The translations under genes were made by a program, and so were the position numbers. From Mycoplasma yeatsii GM274B (lineage in GTDB: Bacteria; Bacillota_I; Bacilli_A; Mycoplasmatales; Mycoplasmataceae): a stretch of DNA of 64,000 bases. The notes beneath the pieces were generated by a model, which did no database searches, had not been told where the DNA came from, and was given only the letters and a program-made list of their open reading frames with translations. Of this stretch, positions 26,283 to 37,427 are shown piece by piece (position 1 is the stretch's first letter; each line of letters starts with the position of its first letter). Location of the stretch: the NCBI RefSeq assembly GCF_000875755.1, contig NZ_CP007520.1:248001-312000 (forward strand). The letters are read 5' to 3'.

Positions 26283-27502
26283 TTATTGTTTAGGTTTTCT
26301 AAACCCTATAGGTAAATTTTCTTCTGATAATCCACTATCTTTTGAGAAATCTAAAACACCCTGATTTCTAAGAACTTTTTCAACATTTCAATTTGAAATA
26401 TCTTGATTAAACCCTTTTGCGTTTTTAAAGGTTCAAACCATTACCTCAACATTTGAAGTATCTCAAGCTTTGTAAGTAGAGCCATCTGGTTTTGTTATTT
26501 CTTTTGTTGAAATATCTTGATTAAATTTTTTAGCACCTTCAAACAAACTTTGAATCACAACTGTATTTTTTAAACTTCATGTTGTAATATTTCCATTAAA
26601 ATTTTCGGCATCTTTAAAAGTAGCTATTATTTGTATTGCTGATGAAGTATCTCATTTATCTAGATCTTGATTAAATTTTTTAGCCCCCCAAAAAATACCA
26701 TTAAAATTTATTACATTTGAGACATCTCAATTATTTAACGGTTGATCAAATTCTTCTGCACCTTTAAATACAGCTTCGATAATTCTTGCACTAGATGTAT
26801 CTCAATGTTCGATGTTTTGGTTAAACTTTTTAGCATTTTGAAAAATATCGAACATATTTTGAATATTTGATGTATCTCAATCTTCTATTCCTTTAATTGT
26901 AACGTTTTCATTTTCTATAAATGTTTTTACTAAAGAATTAATAAATCACGGCAATTTATTAGGCACTTCTTTTACGCTTGGTGGCATAATTTGAGGTACT
27001 ATCATAAACTCTTTTCCACTTAGTTTCCCAATCCTTCACCCCATATCAGTACAAATTGTTTGCTCTTCATTAAGAGTTGGATCTTTTTCATCTGGAAGAA
27101 ACTCTCCAAATAAAAGTTCAATTTCATTGTTATTTTGAAATACTTTAACACTAGTTTTTCCATCTAAAACTTCATCAGATAAATTTGAATCAACAAGTGT
27201 AACTTCGTTTATATTATGTTGTTTTAACTCTTTATTTAGTTGTTTGATTAAGTTTTTATGATAGATTGGTCCTATTAATTGGTTTAAAAATTTCTCATCT
27301 CAAATTGATTTAGCAACTTGAATGTGATCTACTTTTTCTTCTTGTTCTTCTTTTTGGTTTTGGTTTTGTTCTTTATTTTTGTTAACAACAGCTATAGTTG
27401 TACCAGCAGCACCCCCACCCAATAAAAGTAGTAATAAAGCAAGTAATACTCATTTTTTTCTGCCTTTTTCTCTTCTAAATTTTTATTTATATCTTTTTGC
27501 AT
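26283..27502 (-). pseudogene. DUF285/PARCEL-repeat surface protein, copy 2, frameshifted (possibly phase-OFF)
   Basis: Paralog of the gene at 23249-24469. ATG 27502 has a good binding site (gggagag) and gives MQKDINKNLEEKKAEK, but the frame runs out at an early TAG. Adding one A to the A7 tract (minus strand; + strand T7 at 27453-27459) joins this N-terminus to WVLLALLLLLGGGAAGTT, the membrane anchor expected from the paralog, and then to the whole body through the last codon: total 1220 bases, one short of 407 codons. The anchor frame has no ATG/GTG/TTG of its own before a stop. The body has KLPWFINSLV then seven DUF285 repeats, including the same inserted STKEITKPDGS segment. Either slipped-strand phase variation or a simple mutation; a sequencing error is also possible. 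Confidence 0.82.
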
Positions 27503-27695
27503 TTATAATCTCTCCCGTCTTTTTAGGTAAAATTATTGTAAAACTTTTAAAATATATTTTCTAGACCACGATTCTTTAACTTGTTATACTAATATTAGTT
27601 TAGTTAAATTCGAAAACTAATCTTTAAGTATAATTTCCATTATAGTTGTTAAAATGATATAAAAATTATATAGAGATATAAAAAGGAGAAAGCAT
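27503..27695. other. Divergent intergenic region
   Basis: Separates the minus-strand DUF285 gene and plus-strand pepV. AT-rich; contains ttgttatact (27583-27592) that could serve pepV. No hairpin of note. Confidence 0.4.
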
Positions 27696-29045
27696 ATGAA
27701 AATTGATGAAAAAGATTTAATAAATAATTATTTTCCAGAAGCTTTACAAGAAACTAAAAAACTTATCTCAATACCTTCTTTTTTAACAGAACCTGAAGAA
27801 AACGCTCCATATGGTAAAGCAACAAAAGAAGTTTTAGAATATACCATTGATTTAGCTAATAAATTAGGTTTTAAAACTTTTAAAGATCCTCAAAACAGAT
27901 ATGGATTTTTAGATTATGGTGATGGTGAAAAAACTTTTGTTATTTTATGTCACTTAGATGTTGTGCCACCTGGAAATATTGATCAATGAGTTACAAATCC
28001 GTTTGAACCAATTGAAGAAGATGGAAAATTAATTGGTAGAGGTTCATTTGATGATAAAGGACCTACTATGATGAACTTATATGCGTTGAAATATTTAAAA
28101 GATCAAGGATTTAAATCTGATAAATACAAAATAAGAATGATTTTCGGTCTTACTGAAGAAACAACATGAGATTCAATCCGTGCTTATATTGCTGATCATG
28201 GTGTTGGAGATGCTGGTTATGTTCCTGATGGAGAGTTTCCTGTAGTTTATGCTGAAAAATGAATTGTAGATTTAAATATCAAAACAAAAACAAAAACTGA
28301 TATTGAAATCAAAGGTGGATCAGCATTTAACATAATTTGTGACACTGTTACTTATAAAGGTCCTAAAATAGAAGAAATTTCACAATGATTAACTGAAAAT
28401 GAAATATCTAACTCAATAGTTAAGAAAAAATTAACAGTTCAAGGAAAAGCAGGACATGGTAGTATGCCATGAGTTGGAGTTAATGCTGCAACTTGACTAG
28501 CAAAAGCGATGTATGAAAATGATGTTCATCACCCTATAACTGATTTTTTAGCAAAAGATGTTCATTTAGACTTTAGTTTATCAAATGTGTTTGGTGATAT
28601 TACTGATGAAACTGGATCATTAACTCAAAATTTAGGAATAATAAATATTAAAAGCGGGACTTCAACAGCAAGTTTTAACTTTAGAGTTCCAGTGTTTACA
28701 GAACCAAAACAAATCTTTATACCAACATTAACTGATTATTTAGAAAACTTAAATATCTCAACTGAAGTTGTAGCAATCGAAGATAGTGTTTATGTTCCAA
28801 AAGAATCAGATCTAATTAAAAAAATAATGAAAGTGTATCAAGAAGTTACTGGTGATTTAGAATCTAAACCATTAGCTATTGGTGGTGGAACTTATGCTAA
28901 ATCAATGCCAAACGTTGTAGCTTTTGGAGCTGAATTTGATATTGAAGAATCAACAATGCACGCATACAATGAATATGTGTGAATTGAAGATCTGAAAAAA
29001 ATGCTAGAAATTTATACAAAAGCAATTGTATTATTAACTGAATAA
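27696..29045 (+). CDS. pepV: Dipeptidase, M20 family (PepV-like)
   Basis: 449 residues. Zinc metallopeptidase that cleaves dipeptides taken up from the host. Metal ligands of the M20 family are visible: LCHLDVVPPG (about 87-96), GRGSFDDKGPTMM (about 112-124), GLTEETTW (about 152-159), PDGEFPVVYAEK and the C-terminal STMHAYNEYV. Length matches PepV. Six or more TGA Trp codons. Start ATG 27696 after aaaggaga. Monocistronic, with its own terminator. Confidence 0.92.
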
Positions 29046-29050
29046 TAACA

Positions 29051-29071
29051 AGAACCGCAAGGTTCTTTTTT
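29051..29071 (+). terminator. Terminator of pepV
   Basis: agaacc/ggttct with a gcaa tetraloop and T-run; same stem sequence as the rRNA terminator. Confidence 0.9.
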
Positions 29072-29179
29072 ATATTTAAAAGACTATTTAAAATTTAAAT
29101 TCTTAAAACTATAAAAAAATGGTAGAATTAAATATGTTGATATATTTTTTTAAAATTAATCAATACAAAAATAAGGATT

Positions 29180-29241
29180 CATTTACCTAGTGCTCAAATT
29201 TAATAAAAAGAGTGGGAAATGTTCGAATTATTTTGAAGAAC
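29180..29241 (+). ncRNA. Structured 5' leader of rpsB (candidate)
   Basis: The untranslated leader before rpsB folds into a helix: CATTT/AAATG, CC/GG, and TGCTC/GAGTG (29180-29221), with a three-base TAG bulge and a 14-nt A-rich loop. A second small hairpin (GTTC/GAAC, 29221-29241) sits downstream and competes for one base. No T-run, so not a terminator. Position suggests autoregulation by S2, as known for rpsB in other bacteria, but the motif here is inferred from one sequence only. Confidence 0.4.
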
Positions 29242-29271
29242 TAACAAATATTTAAAGAAAGGTACAAAAAC

Positions 29272-30084
29272 ATGGCAAAAGAAATTACAAGAGAAGAATT
29301 ATCTGCAGCTGGTGTTCAATATGGTCACCAAACTAAAAGATGAAACCCTAAAATGGCTCCATTCATTTACGGAGTAAAAAACAAAAACCACATCATTGAT
29401 TTAGAAAAAACTGTAAGTCAATTAGCAGTTGCTCAAAAATTATTAGAAAACTTAGGTTCAAAACAACAAAAAGTTTTATTTGTTGGAACAAAACGTTCAG
29501 GTAAAAACGCAGTTAAAGAAGCTGCTTTAAGAAGTGGAAACTTCTACATTAACAACAGATGATTAGGTGGAACTTTAACTAACTTAAAAACTATCTTAAT
29601 CAGAATTAAAGCTTTATGAGAAATCGAAGAAGAAGAGAAAAAAGGACGTTTAGCTTTAAGACCAAAAAAAGAACAAATTAAAATCTTAAAAGAAAAAGCT
29701 AAATTAGAAAAAGCATTAGGTGGAATTAAACAAATGCACAAATTACCAGCTGCATTAGTTGTTGTTGATCCAAAAGGTGATGAAATCGCAGTTCACGAAG
29801 CTAGAAAATTAAACATTCCAGTTATCGCAATTTGTGACACAAACGCAGATCCAGATATGGTAACAATCGCAATTCCAGGAAACGATGATTTACAAGAATC
29901 AGTAAACATTATCGTTAATACTTTAGTTGAAGCTTACGCAGAAGGAGCACAAATCAAAATGACTCCTTCAGTATTAAAAACTGTTGCTCCAAAAAGAGAA
30001 CCAAGAGCTGAAAGACAAGTAAAATCTGAAGCTAATGTTGAAGCTAAAGTTGAAGAAGTTTCAACTGAAAAAGAAGCAAAATAA
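29272..30084 (+). CDS. rpsB: Ribosomal protein S2
   Basis: 270 residues. Signature [20 protein letters not shown] near the N-terminus, a coiled-coil insertion (about 115-145), PAALVVVDPKGDEIAVHEA and IPVIAICDTNADPD are all present. The last 30 residues form a charged Lys/Glu tail. Followed by tsf after 26 bases, the usual pair. Confidence 0.98.
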
Positions 30085-30110
30085 TTAAATAAACATAAAG
30101 GAGAAAAAAC

Positions 30111-30998
30111 ATGGCAGTAGATGCAAAATTAATTAAAGAATTACGTGAAATCACTCAAGCAGGGATGATGGATTGTAAAAAAGCTTTAGAAGCTACAAAT
30201 GGTGTTGTTGATGATGCTATTGTTTGATTAAGAGAAAACGGATTAGCTAAAGCAGCTAAAAAAACTGATCGTGTTGCTGCTGAAGGTGTTGTATTTGCAA
30301 AAGAAAACGAAAACAAAGCAGTTATTTTAGAAATTAACTCAGAAACTGATTTTGTTGCTAAAAACGAAAAATTCACAACATTAGTTGATGAAATTGCTGA
30401 AGCTTTATTATGTTCAAATGCTAAAACACTTGAAGAAGGATTAGCGGTTGTTATGAAAGATGGACAAACTATTGAACAAAACTTAGTAGCAGCAACTGCA
30501 ACAATTGGTGAAAAAATTGTTTTAAGAAGATTTTCATTAATCGAAAAAGGTTCAAACAAAATTGCTATTTACAACCACGCAAACAAACGTGTTTCTACAT
30601 TATTAGTATTTAACGGAAACATTGAACAAGCTGATGCTTACAACGTTGCAATGCACGTAGCAGCTATGGCTCCAAAATACATTAACATGGCTCAAATTCC
30701 AGCTGAATTCAAAGAAGCAGAATTCCACATTATTAAAGAACAATCTAAAGAAGATCCTAAATTAGCTGGTAAACCAGAAAATGTTTTACAAAACATTTTA
30801 AACGGAAAATTATCAAAACGTTTAGCTGAAGTTAGTTTATTAGACCAAGCATTCGTTGTTGATGAAAGCTTTAAAGTTGGAGATTTCTTATCAAAAAACA
30901 AAACTGAATTAGTTGAAATGGTTAGATACGAAGTTGGAGAAGGAATCGAAAAAGTTGTTGTTAACTTTGCTGATGAAGTTGCAGCTCAATTAAGCTAG
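30111..30998 (+). CDS. tsf: Elongation factor Ts
   Basis: 295 residues. Nucleotide exchange factor for EF-Tu. UBA-like N-terminus ([20 protein letters not shown], about 6-25), core motif [15 protein letters not shown] (about 74-88), C-terminal [20 protein letters not shown]. Start after aaaggaga. Confidence 0.98.
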
Positions 30999-31008
30999 GA
31001 GAAAAATT

Positions 31009-31593
31009 ATGTTTGACAGCGAAAAATACTTATCAGTTATTTCTATATTCTTAATTTGTTTTAGTTTGGTTATATCTGGAATTATTACTTATTATCTTTA
31101 TAATTTTTTAAAACAAAAATCAGTCGCAAGCAAAGTAAGAAAATCTTTTCTTATAATTATATTTTCAATTATAGGTTTAAGCTTTATATTTGCTTTAACA
31201 GGTACAGTTATATATCAAACATCTGATATTAGTTCAATCAGAAAAACTTACAAGTATCTAATAGCTACAAATGTTATTTCATTCTTGTTATCACTAATTG
31301 GAATTGCAATATTATTTATATTTGTTCACAACATTGCAATCAAATTAACAGAAGACTCTATTTTATATCTAGGTGAAAAGATCGAATACAAAAACATTGC
31401 TAAAATCATTATCGATCCATCAAACGCTAATTTATATATCAATTACAAAGTTTCTAGAACTTATAAAAGAATTAGATATATTTCAAATTGTAGTTTTAAA
31501 AAGTTAATCATTGATAATGCAAGTAAAATGAACGTAGAAATCATAAATGATGATGCAAACAAATACTTTGAAAAATTAACAGGAAAAAATTAA
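31009..31593 (+). CDS. Membrane protein with C-terminal soluble domain
   Basis: 194 residues, not recognised. Three hydrophobic spans (about residues 8-30, 46-68 and 83-108) followed by a soluble domain whose pattern (LTEDSILYLGEKIEYKNIAKI) resembles bacterial PH-like domains. Ten bases after tsf, so likely the last gene of the rpsB-tsf transcript. The PH-like similarity is by eye only. Confidence 0.7.
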   Translation: MFDSEKYLSVISIFLICFSLVISGIITYYLYNFLKQKSVASKVRKSFLIIIFSIIGLSFIFALTGTVIYQTSDISSIRKTYKYLIATNVISFLLSLIGIAILFIFVHNIAIKLTEDSILYLGEKIEYKNIAKIIIDPSNANLYINYKVSRTYKRIRYISNCSFKKLIIDNASKMNVEIINDDANKYFEKLTGKN

Positions 31594-31607
31594 TTAAAAT
31601 AATTAGA

Positions 31608-31637
31608 AAATAGCAACTTTAAGTTGCTATTTTTTTA
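31608..31637 (+). terminator. Terminator of rpsB-tsf operon
   Basis: aatagcaactt/aagttgctatt stem followed by T7. Confidence 0.9.
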
Positions 31638-31747
31638 TAAAACTTAATTCAATCATTAAAAAAAGATATCCTTTTTATGTAGAATTAAAGATAGGATTTT
31701 TTATATAATTAGAATAAGAATGATTTTTAATTATTTTGAGGTGAAAA

Positions 31748-32461
31748 ATGAAATATAAATATGAAACTGTCCTTTTAAAATTAAGTGGTGAGGCTTTAAA
31801 AGGTGACAGTGAAGTTTATGATAAAAAATGCTTAGAAAATATTTGTAGTCAAATAGTTGAATTAGCAAGAAATGGTTTAAAACTAGCTATTGTTGTTGGT
31901 GGAGGAAATATTTGAAGAGGTAAACTTGGTCAAGATATTGGTATGCCTCAAATGAATGCTGATTATATGGGAATGATGGCTACTGTGATGAACGGAATTG
32001 CTTTAGAAAGCACTATTAGATCATTAGGATATGACAAAGTAAACATCTATTCATCATTACCAATCAAAACTGTAACTGATGATTACAACTTTAAAAAAGC
32101 AAGAATAAAAATGAGTGAAGGTTACATTGCTATTTTTGTAGGTGGAACAGGATATGCTTATTTTACAACTGATACTAATGCAACAATTAGAGCATATGAA
32201 ATCGGAGCTGATGCTATTTTGATGGCTAAGAATGGTGTTAAAGGTCTTTATGATAAAGATCCTAGAACGAATGATGATGCTAAATTCATAGATAAAATAA
32301 CACACGAAGAACTTGTAGTTAAACAATTAAGGGTAATGGATTTAACTGCAGCAACTTTAGCAAAAGACGCTAAATTAAAAATAGAAGTATTTGACATGGC
32401 AGGAGAAAATAACATTGTCAAAGTATTACAAAATAAATTAGAATCAACAATTATAGAATAG
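31748..32461 (+). CDS. pyrH: UMP kinase
   Basis: 237 residues, hexameric bacterial UMP kinase. Motifs: [12 protein letters not shown] (about 8-19), [12 protein letters not shown] (about 49-60; TGA as Trp), [35 protein letters not shown] (about 131-150). Followed after 11 bases by frr, a near-universal pair. Confidence 0.97.
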
Positions 32462-32472
32462 GAAACAAGTAT

Positions 32473-33021
32473 ATGATAGAACTAATTTTAGAAAATGCAC
32501 AAGAAGAAATGAAAAGTACAATTGAAGCGTACAAACAACATTTAAAACAAGTAAGAACTGGTAAAGCTAGTGGAGCTATTTTAGATAAAGTTATGATTAA
32601 CTACTATGGATCATTAATGCCATTAAACCAAATTTCTCAAATTACAACTCCAGAAGCAAACTTAATAGTAGTAAAACCATATGATAGAAATATTATTCAA
32701 GAAGCTGTTGGAGCAATTCATAAAGCTGATTTAGGATTAAACCCAATTAGTGATGCTGAATTAATTAGAATTCCAATCGCACCATTAACTGAAGATGTTC
32801 GTAAAGATTTAGTTAAAAAAGTTCAAAAAGAATTAGAAGGTTACAAAGTTAGAATTAGAAACATCAGACGTGATGCTATTTCTGAAACTAATAAAACTGA
32901 AGGATTATCAAAAGATATGATTTCAGACGTAGAAAAACAAATTCAAAACTTAACTGATAAATCAGTAAAAGAACTAGACGAATTAACAAAAATTAAAGAA
33001 AAAGAATTAATGACAATGTAA
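32473..33021 (+). CDS. frr: Ribosome recycling factor
   Basis: 182 residues. The long three-helix bundle is clear: [20 protein letters not shown] (about 24-43), [20 protein letters not shown] and [11 protein letters not shown]. Works with EF-G to split terminated ribosomes. ATG 32473 after aggaaac. Confidence 0.97.
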   Translation: MIELILENAQEEMKSTIEAYKQHLKQVRTGKASGAILDKVMINYYGSLMPLNQISQITTPEANLIVVKPYDRNIIQEAVGAIHKADLGLNPISDAELIRIPIAPLTEDVRKDLVKKVQKELEGYKVRIRNIRRDAISETNKTEGLSKDMISDVEKQIQNLTDKSVKELDELTKIKEKELMTM

Positions 33022-33039
33022 TTAAAAAGGGGAAAACCT

Positions 33040-34701
33040 ATGACAACAATTATTGAAATGTTCAAACAAGATTTAAAAAATATTTGTGATGAACTAAAAA
33101 TAGATAAAGAACCAATTGTTGAAATCAATAAAAATGGAGTAGCAGGATTATTAGCAACTACTATTGCATTAGTTGGATCAAAACAAGTTGGTAAAAAACC
33201 TGTAGAATTAGCTAATATATTTAAACAAGAATTAGAAAAAACTAATAAATACAAAAGCATTGAAATTGCAGGACCTGGATTTATAAACGTTCTAATTAAA
33301 CCTGAATTACTTTCAACAGTTATTAACAACATCTTAACAGCAAAAAAAGATTATGGTCAATTAGAAAAACAAGATTATATTTTTAATATTGAGTATGTTT
33401 CAGCAAACCCAACTGGATTCTTACACATTGGTCACGCAAGAAACGCTGTTATTGGTTCAGTGTTAGTAAATATTTGAAAAAAAGCAGGAAATACTGTTCA
33501 AACTGAATACTACATTAACGATGCTGGAAATCAAATTAACATTTTAGCTGTTACTGTTTTTGTTCACTATTTATGAGCTTTAGGAATTGAAGCTAAAAAA
33601 CCTGAAAATTCTTATGCTGGAGATATGTATGATGATTTAGCAAAAGAATTGATTAAAGAATACGGTGACAAATTTAAAGATCTTAAATTCTCAGATACTC
33701 ACATTTTAGATGAAGAAGTTCATGAACTATTTAGAAAAAAATCTGTTGCTTACTTTATGGATGTAATTAAACAACAATTAAAAGATTTTGGAGTAGTTAT
33801 TGAACACTATTCAAGTGAACAAGAAGTTTATGATACTCATCAAATTGAAAAAGTTCTAGAATTATACGAACAAAAAAATGCTAGTTATAAAAAAGATGGA
33901 GCTATTTGATTAAAAACTACTGATTTTGGAGATGATAAAGATCGTCCTATTGTTAAATCAGATGGAACTTATACTTACATCACTCCAGATCTAACAACTC
34001 ATAACTTAAGAATTCAAAGAACAAATGCTAATAAATTAGTTAACGTTTGAGGTGGAGATCACCACGGTTACATTCCACGTATGCGTGCTGGATTAGCATT
34101 ATTAGGATACGATCCAAATATTTTAGATATTGAAATGGTTCAAATGGTTCGTTTAATTAAAGATGGTCAAGAATACAAAATGAGTAAGAGAAAAGGTACT
34201 GCTGTTTGATTAGCAGATCTTCAAGAAATGGTTGGAAAAGATGCATTAAGATATATGTTAGCTTCTAAATCATCAAGTTCTCATATGGATTTAGATCTAG
34301 ATTTAATTCAACAAAAAAATGCATCAAACCCAGTTTATTATGCTAAATATGCAACTGCAAGATGTAATTCAGTATTAAATCAAGCTGAAGAAAAAAACAT
34401 TGATATCAAATTTGAATCAACAAATTTATTAACTAATGATAAAGAAATTGAATTATTACTAACTTTAGATAACTTTAAAGAAGTTATTAAAATGGCATGT
34501 AAAAATACTGCACCTCACCAAATTTGTGATTATATTCAATCAATTGCTAAACAATTCCACTCATATTATTCAGATGTAAAAATAATTGATGAATCAAATA
34601 TTGAATTAACAAAAGCAAGATTGAACTTAGTAAAAGCAACATTACAAGTTTTAGAAAACTTATTCGATATTATCGGAATCGAAGCTCCTAAAAAAATGTA
34701 A
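33040..34701 (+). CDS. argS: Arginyl-tRNA synthetase
   Basis: 553 residues, class I synthetase. N-terminal Add1 domain, HIGH at residues 129-132 ([11 protein letters not shown]), a KMSKRKG loop at about 380-386, and the C-terminal DALR anticodon-binding domain. KMSKS is often degenerate in ArgRS, but here it is nearly canonical. Starts 18 bases after frr with aaaagggg. Confidence 0.96.
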
Positions 34702-34796
34702 TAATTAAACTTATGAAAAAATATCTATCAAACACTTTATTTTTATTACAAAATATTATACAATAGAAATTGTATTGAATTGGAGTTGAAAAGTTA

Positions 34797-34961
34797 ATGG
34801 CAAGTGTTATCGTGCACGATGGAGAAACAATTGAAAAAGCTTTAAAACGCTTCCAAAAAGTTGCTTCTTCTAACAAAGCAGAAGCTAGAAAACGTGAATA
34901 TCACTTAAGTAAAAAAGAAAAAAGAATTTACAAACAAAAACAAAACCGTAAATTCAAATAG
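34797..34961 (+). CDS. rpsU: Ribosomal protein S21
   Basis: 54 residues: SVIVHDGETIEKALKRFQK followed by a basic tail. Preceded by its own likely promoter (TACAAT at about 34759-34764) and a ggag site. Confidence 0.95.
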   Translation: MASVIVHDGETIEKALKRFQKVASSNKAEARKREYHLSKKEKRIYKQKQNRKFK

Positions 34962-34973
34962 TGATAGATTAAT

Positions 34974-34998
34974 TTGAGCCTAATTGGGCTCTTTTTTT
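34974..34998 (+). terminator. Terminator of rpsU
   Basis: gagcc/ggctc stem with taattg loop, then T7. Confidence 0.85.
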
Positions 34999-35030
34999 AT
35001 TTTTTTGCTAATACATTAATAGGTGATAAT

Positions 35031-35585
35031 ATGAAAGAGTACATAGTAGCAAAATTAATTAAAATAGATCAAGATTATATATACTTATTGTTAAACAATA
35101 TTTGTTATAAATTCTTTTATTCTAAAAATGATATTAAAGATATAAAAGAAAATACAGAAATAAAACTTTATATATCAAGTGTTTGAATTGAAAATGAATT
35201 AAAATCTTTTGGATTTTTAAATGTAGAAAACAGAAACCTTTTTGAAATACTAATAAACATAAATACCATAGGTCAAAAAACAGTTTTAAAAATTTTAGAT
35301 TCATATAGTTATGAAGAATTAATTGATATTTTTAAAACAGGTAATACTGATAAAATTTTAAAAATTAAAGGTATAGGAAATTACACTGCAAAACTAATTA
35401 TTAATGGTATGCAAAAATCGTTATTTAATAATCAATTAAGCGATAAAAAACAACAAGTTCTAATTAGTTTAGAAAAATTAGGTTATAAAACCAAAGATAT
35501 TTATAAAGTTATTATTAATGCTGATGATAAATTAACTATTGACCAATTAACTAAATATGTTTTATTGGAGATAAACCTTGTTTAG
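35031..35585 (+). CDS. ruvA: Holliday junction DNA helicase subunit RuvA
   Basis: 184 residues. N-terminal OB fold (MKEYIVAKLIKIDQDYIYLL), tandem helix-hairpin-helix motifs (ININTIGQKTVLKILD, about 75-90; LKIKGIGNYTAKLIINGM, about 113-130) and a C-terminal RuvB-binding domain (VLISLEKLGYK). Ends inside the ruvB start (8-nt overlap), so the two are translationally coupled. ATG 35031 has a weak aggtgat site. Confidence 0.93.
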
Positions 35586-36510
35586 ACCTGAAACTTGAGA
35601 TGAATATATTGGTCAAAATCATATAATTGATAATTTAAAAGTATTTTTAAAATCAGCTAAAAAACAAAATAAAGTTGTTGATCATATATTTTTATATGGA
35701 CCTAGTGGTTATGGAAAAACTAGTCTAGCTTATTTATTATCTAAGCAATTGAAAACTAACATTAGAATATTAAATGGACCTAATTTACAAAAAAGCAGTG
35801 ACATAATTTCAGTACTTACAAGTATTAAAGAAAAAGAAATTGTTTTTATTGATGAAATACATGCTGTAAATAAAGAAGTGTTAGAAATTATTTATCCAGT
35901 TTTAGAAGAAAATAAATTAAATATTATTATAGGAAAAGATTACAACTCTAAAGTTGTAAACATCGATTTACCTAAATTTACACTAATTTCAGCAACTACT
36001 GAGATTAATAAAATTCCAATACCTTTATTAAACAGATTTTCAATTAATTTTACACTTAGTGAATATAGTATTGATGATATGAGTAAAATTGTTGAACTAT
36101 ATTGTAATAAATTAAACTTAAAATTAGATAAAGAAACTTATTTATATATTTCTAGTTATTGTAGACAAACACCAAGAATAGCAATTAATTTAATTAAAAG
36201 AATTTATGATCATATAGTTGTTGAAAATCCTAAACAAGTTGATATTAAATACATTGAATCTGTTTTTAAAAAACTAGGTGTTTTTAAACTTGGACTAACT
36301 TCAACTGAAATTAAGTATTTAGAAATGATATCTAAAAATAAGAGAATGGGATTAGAAAATATCGCTCATATTTTAAACACAACTCCAGTTATTATTTCAA
36401 ACAATATAGAACCATTTCTAATAAGACAAAATTTAATCATAAGAACTTTTAAAGGAAGAGAAATTACATTAAAAGGAACTGAATATATAAAAAAAGTAAA
36501 ATGTTGATAG
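35578..36510 (+). CDS. ruvB: Holliday junction DNA helicase subunit RuvB
   Basis: 310 residues, AAA+ motor for branch migration. It begins at TTG 35578 (LFRPETWDEYIGQ), with tggag 8 bases upstream; there is no ATG before the conserved RPxxxDEYIGQ block. Walker A GPSGYGKT at 41-48, Walker B IVFIDEIHAV near 96-105, sensor 1 SATTE, arginine finger region LLNRF, and a C-terminal winged helix. Slightly shorter than typical (about 330) at the N-terminus. The last two codons are TGA (Trp) then TAG, both inside the loop of a terminator hairpin. Confidence 0.94.
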
Positions 36511-36522
36511 ACATTTTACTTT
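36493..36522. terminator. Bidirectional terminator between convergent genes
   Basis: Perfect 12-bp stem aaagtaaaatgt/acattttacttt with the 6-nt loop tgatag. The minus-strand side runs into T7, the plus side into tatatttt. The hairpin overlaps the last codons of ruvB and of the convergent gene. Confidence 0.8.
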
Positions 36523-37319
36523 ATATTTTCAGATAGTTTATTACATATTTTACTTGAAAGACTTACTAAATATTTTATCTTTTTAACTATTATTTCTATT
36601 TTTACAATATTTTTGATAAAACTTTCATCAGGTGATGGAATTTGATTTATTGATTGTAAAGATTCAATTTGTTCTTTTGATAAATGATTGCTAAATTTTG
36701 AAGCTATTTCTAGTTTTTCATCTCAACTTTTTGTATTTTTTAATAACTCACAATAAGAATTGAATGTTTCATCTAAACTGTTGTTGTCATATACTTGAGA
36801 AGTTAATTCTTCTAAGGATTTTTCTAAAATTGAATTTAATAAATAATAAACATCTTCATATGAAACATCTTTTAAAAGTTCGTCTTCTCCTATTTTATTT
36901 AAAATATCTTCGCATTGTGAAAGTAGTGGTAAATAAGTATTAAAAACATTAGATAATTGAATATTTATAATTAAATTTGATCCTTCTTTACTAATATTAG
37001 TTAAAAATTGAGCAAAATTATCAGGTGAATTTAACTTATTAATATCATTAATACGTTTATTAAAATATAATCTTAAATCTTCAAAATCGTTACATTCATC
37101 AATTTGGCTAGTTATTAAATTTGTAGTTTCATTTATATTAGTTTGAGTTGGTAACATTTGTAAAAAGTGTTGCATATCAGCTTCATTTTCATTTGGTAAA
37201 CCTATTACTTGAGTTGAATCTTCAATGTTTAATGAAGATAGTTCTTTTTTAACTGAATCTAGCAAATTTTGTTTAAAACTATAAAAAATTAAATCTTTGA
37301 ATTTTTTTAACTCTTTCAT
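36516..37319 (-). CDS. Hypothetical helical protein
   Basis: 267 residues, not recognised. No signal peptide or membrane span; predicted mostly alpha-helical and acidic, Leu/Asn/Asp-rich. Convergent with ruvB, separated from it by 5 bases. The only binding site before ATG 37319 is a weak agcgag. A single gene flanked by opposite-strand housekeeping genes. Confidence 0.7.
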
Positions 37320-37427
37320 ATAATATCTCGCTTTTAAATTTCTATTACCATTATATTATATTAAATTGTATATATTCAACAAACAATAATGTTTTGATAT
37401 CATTATTTATAGAAAAGATGATAGAGC

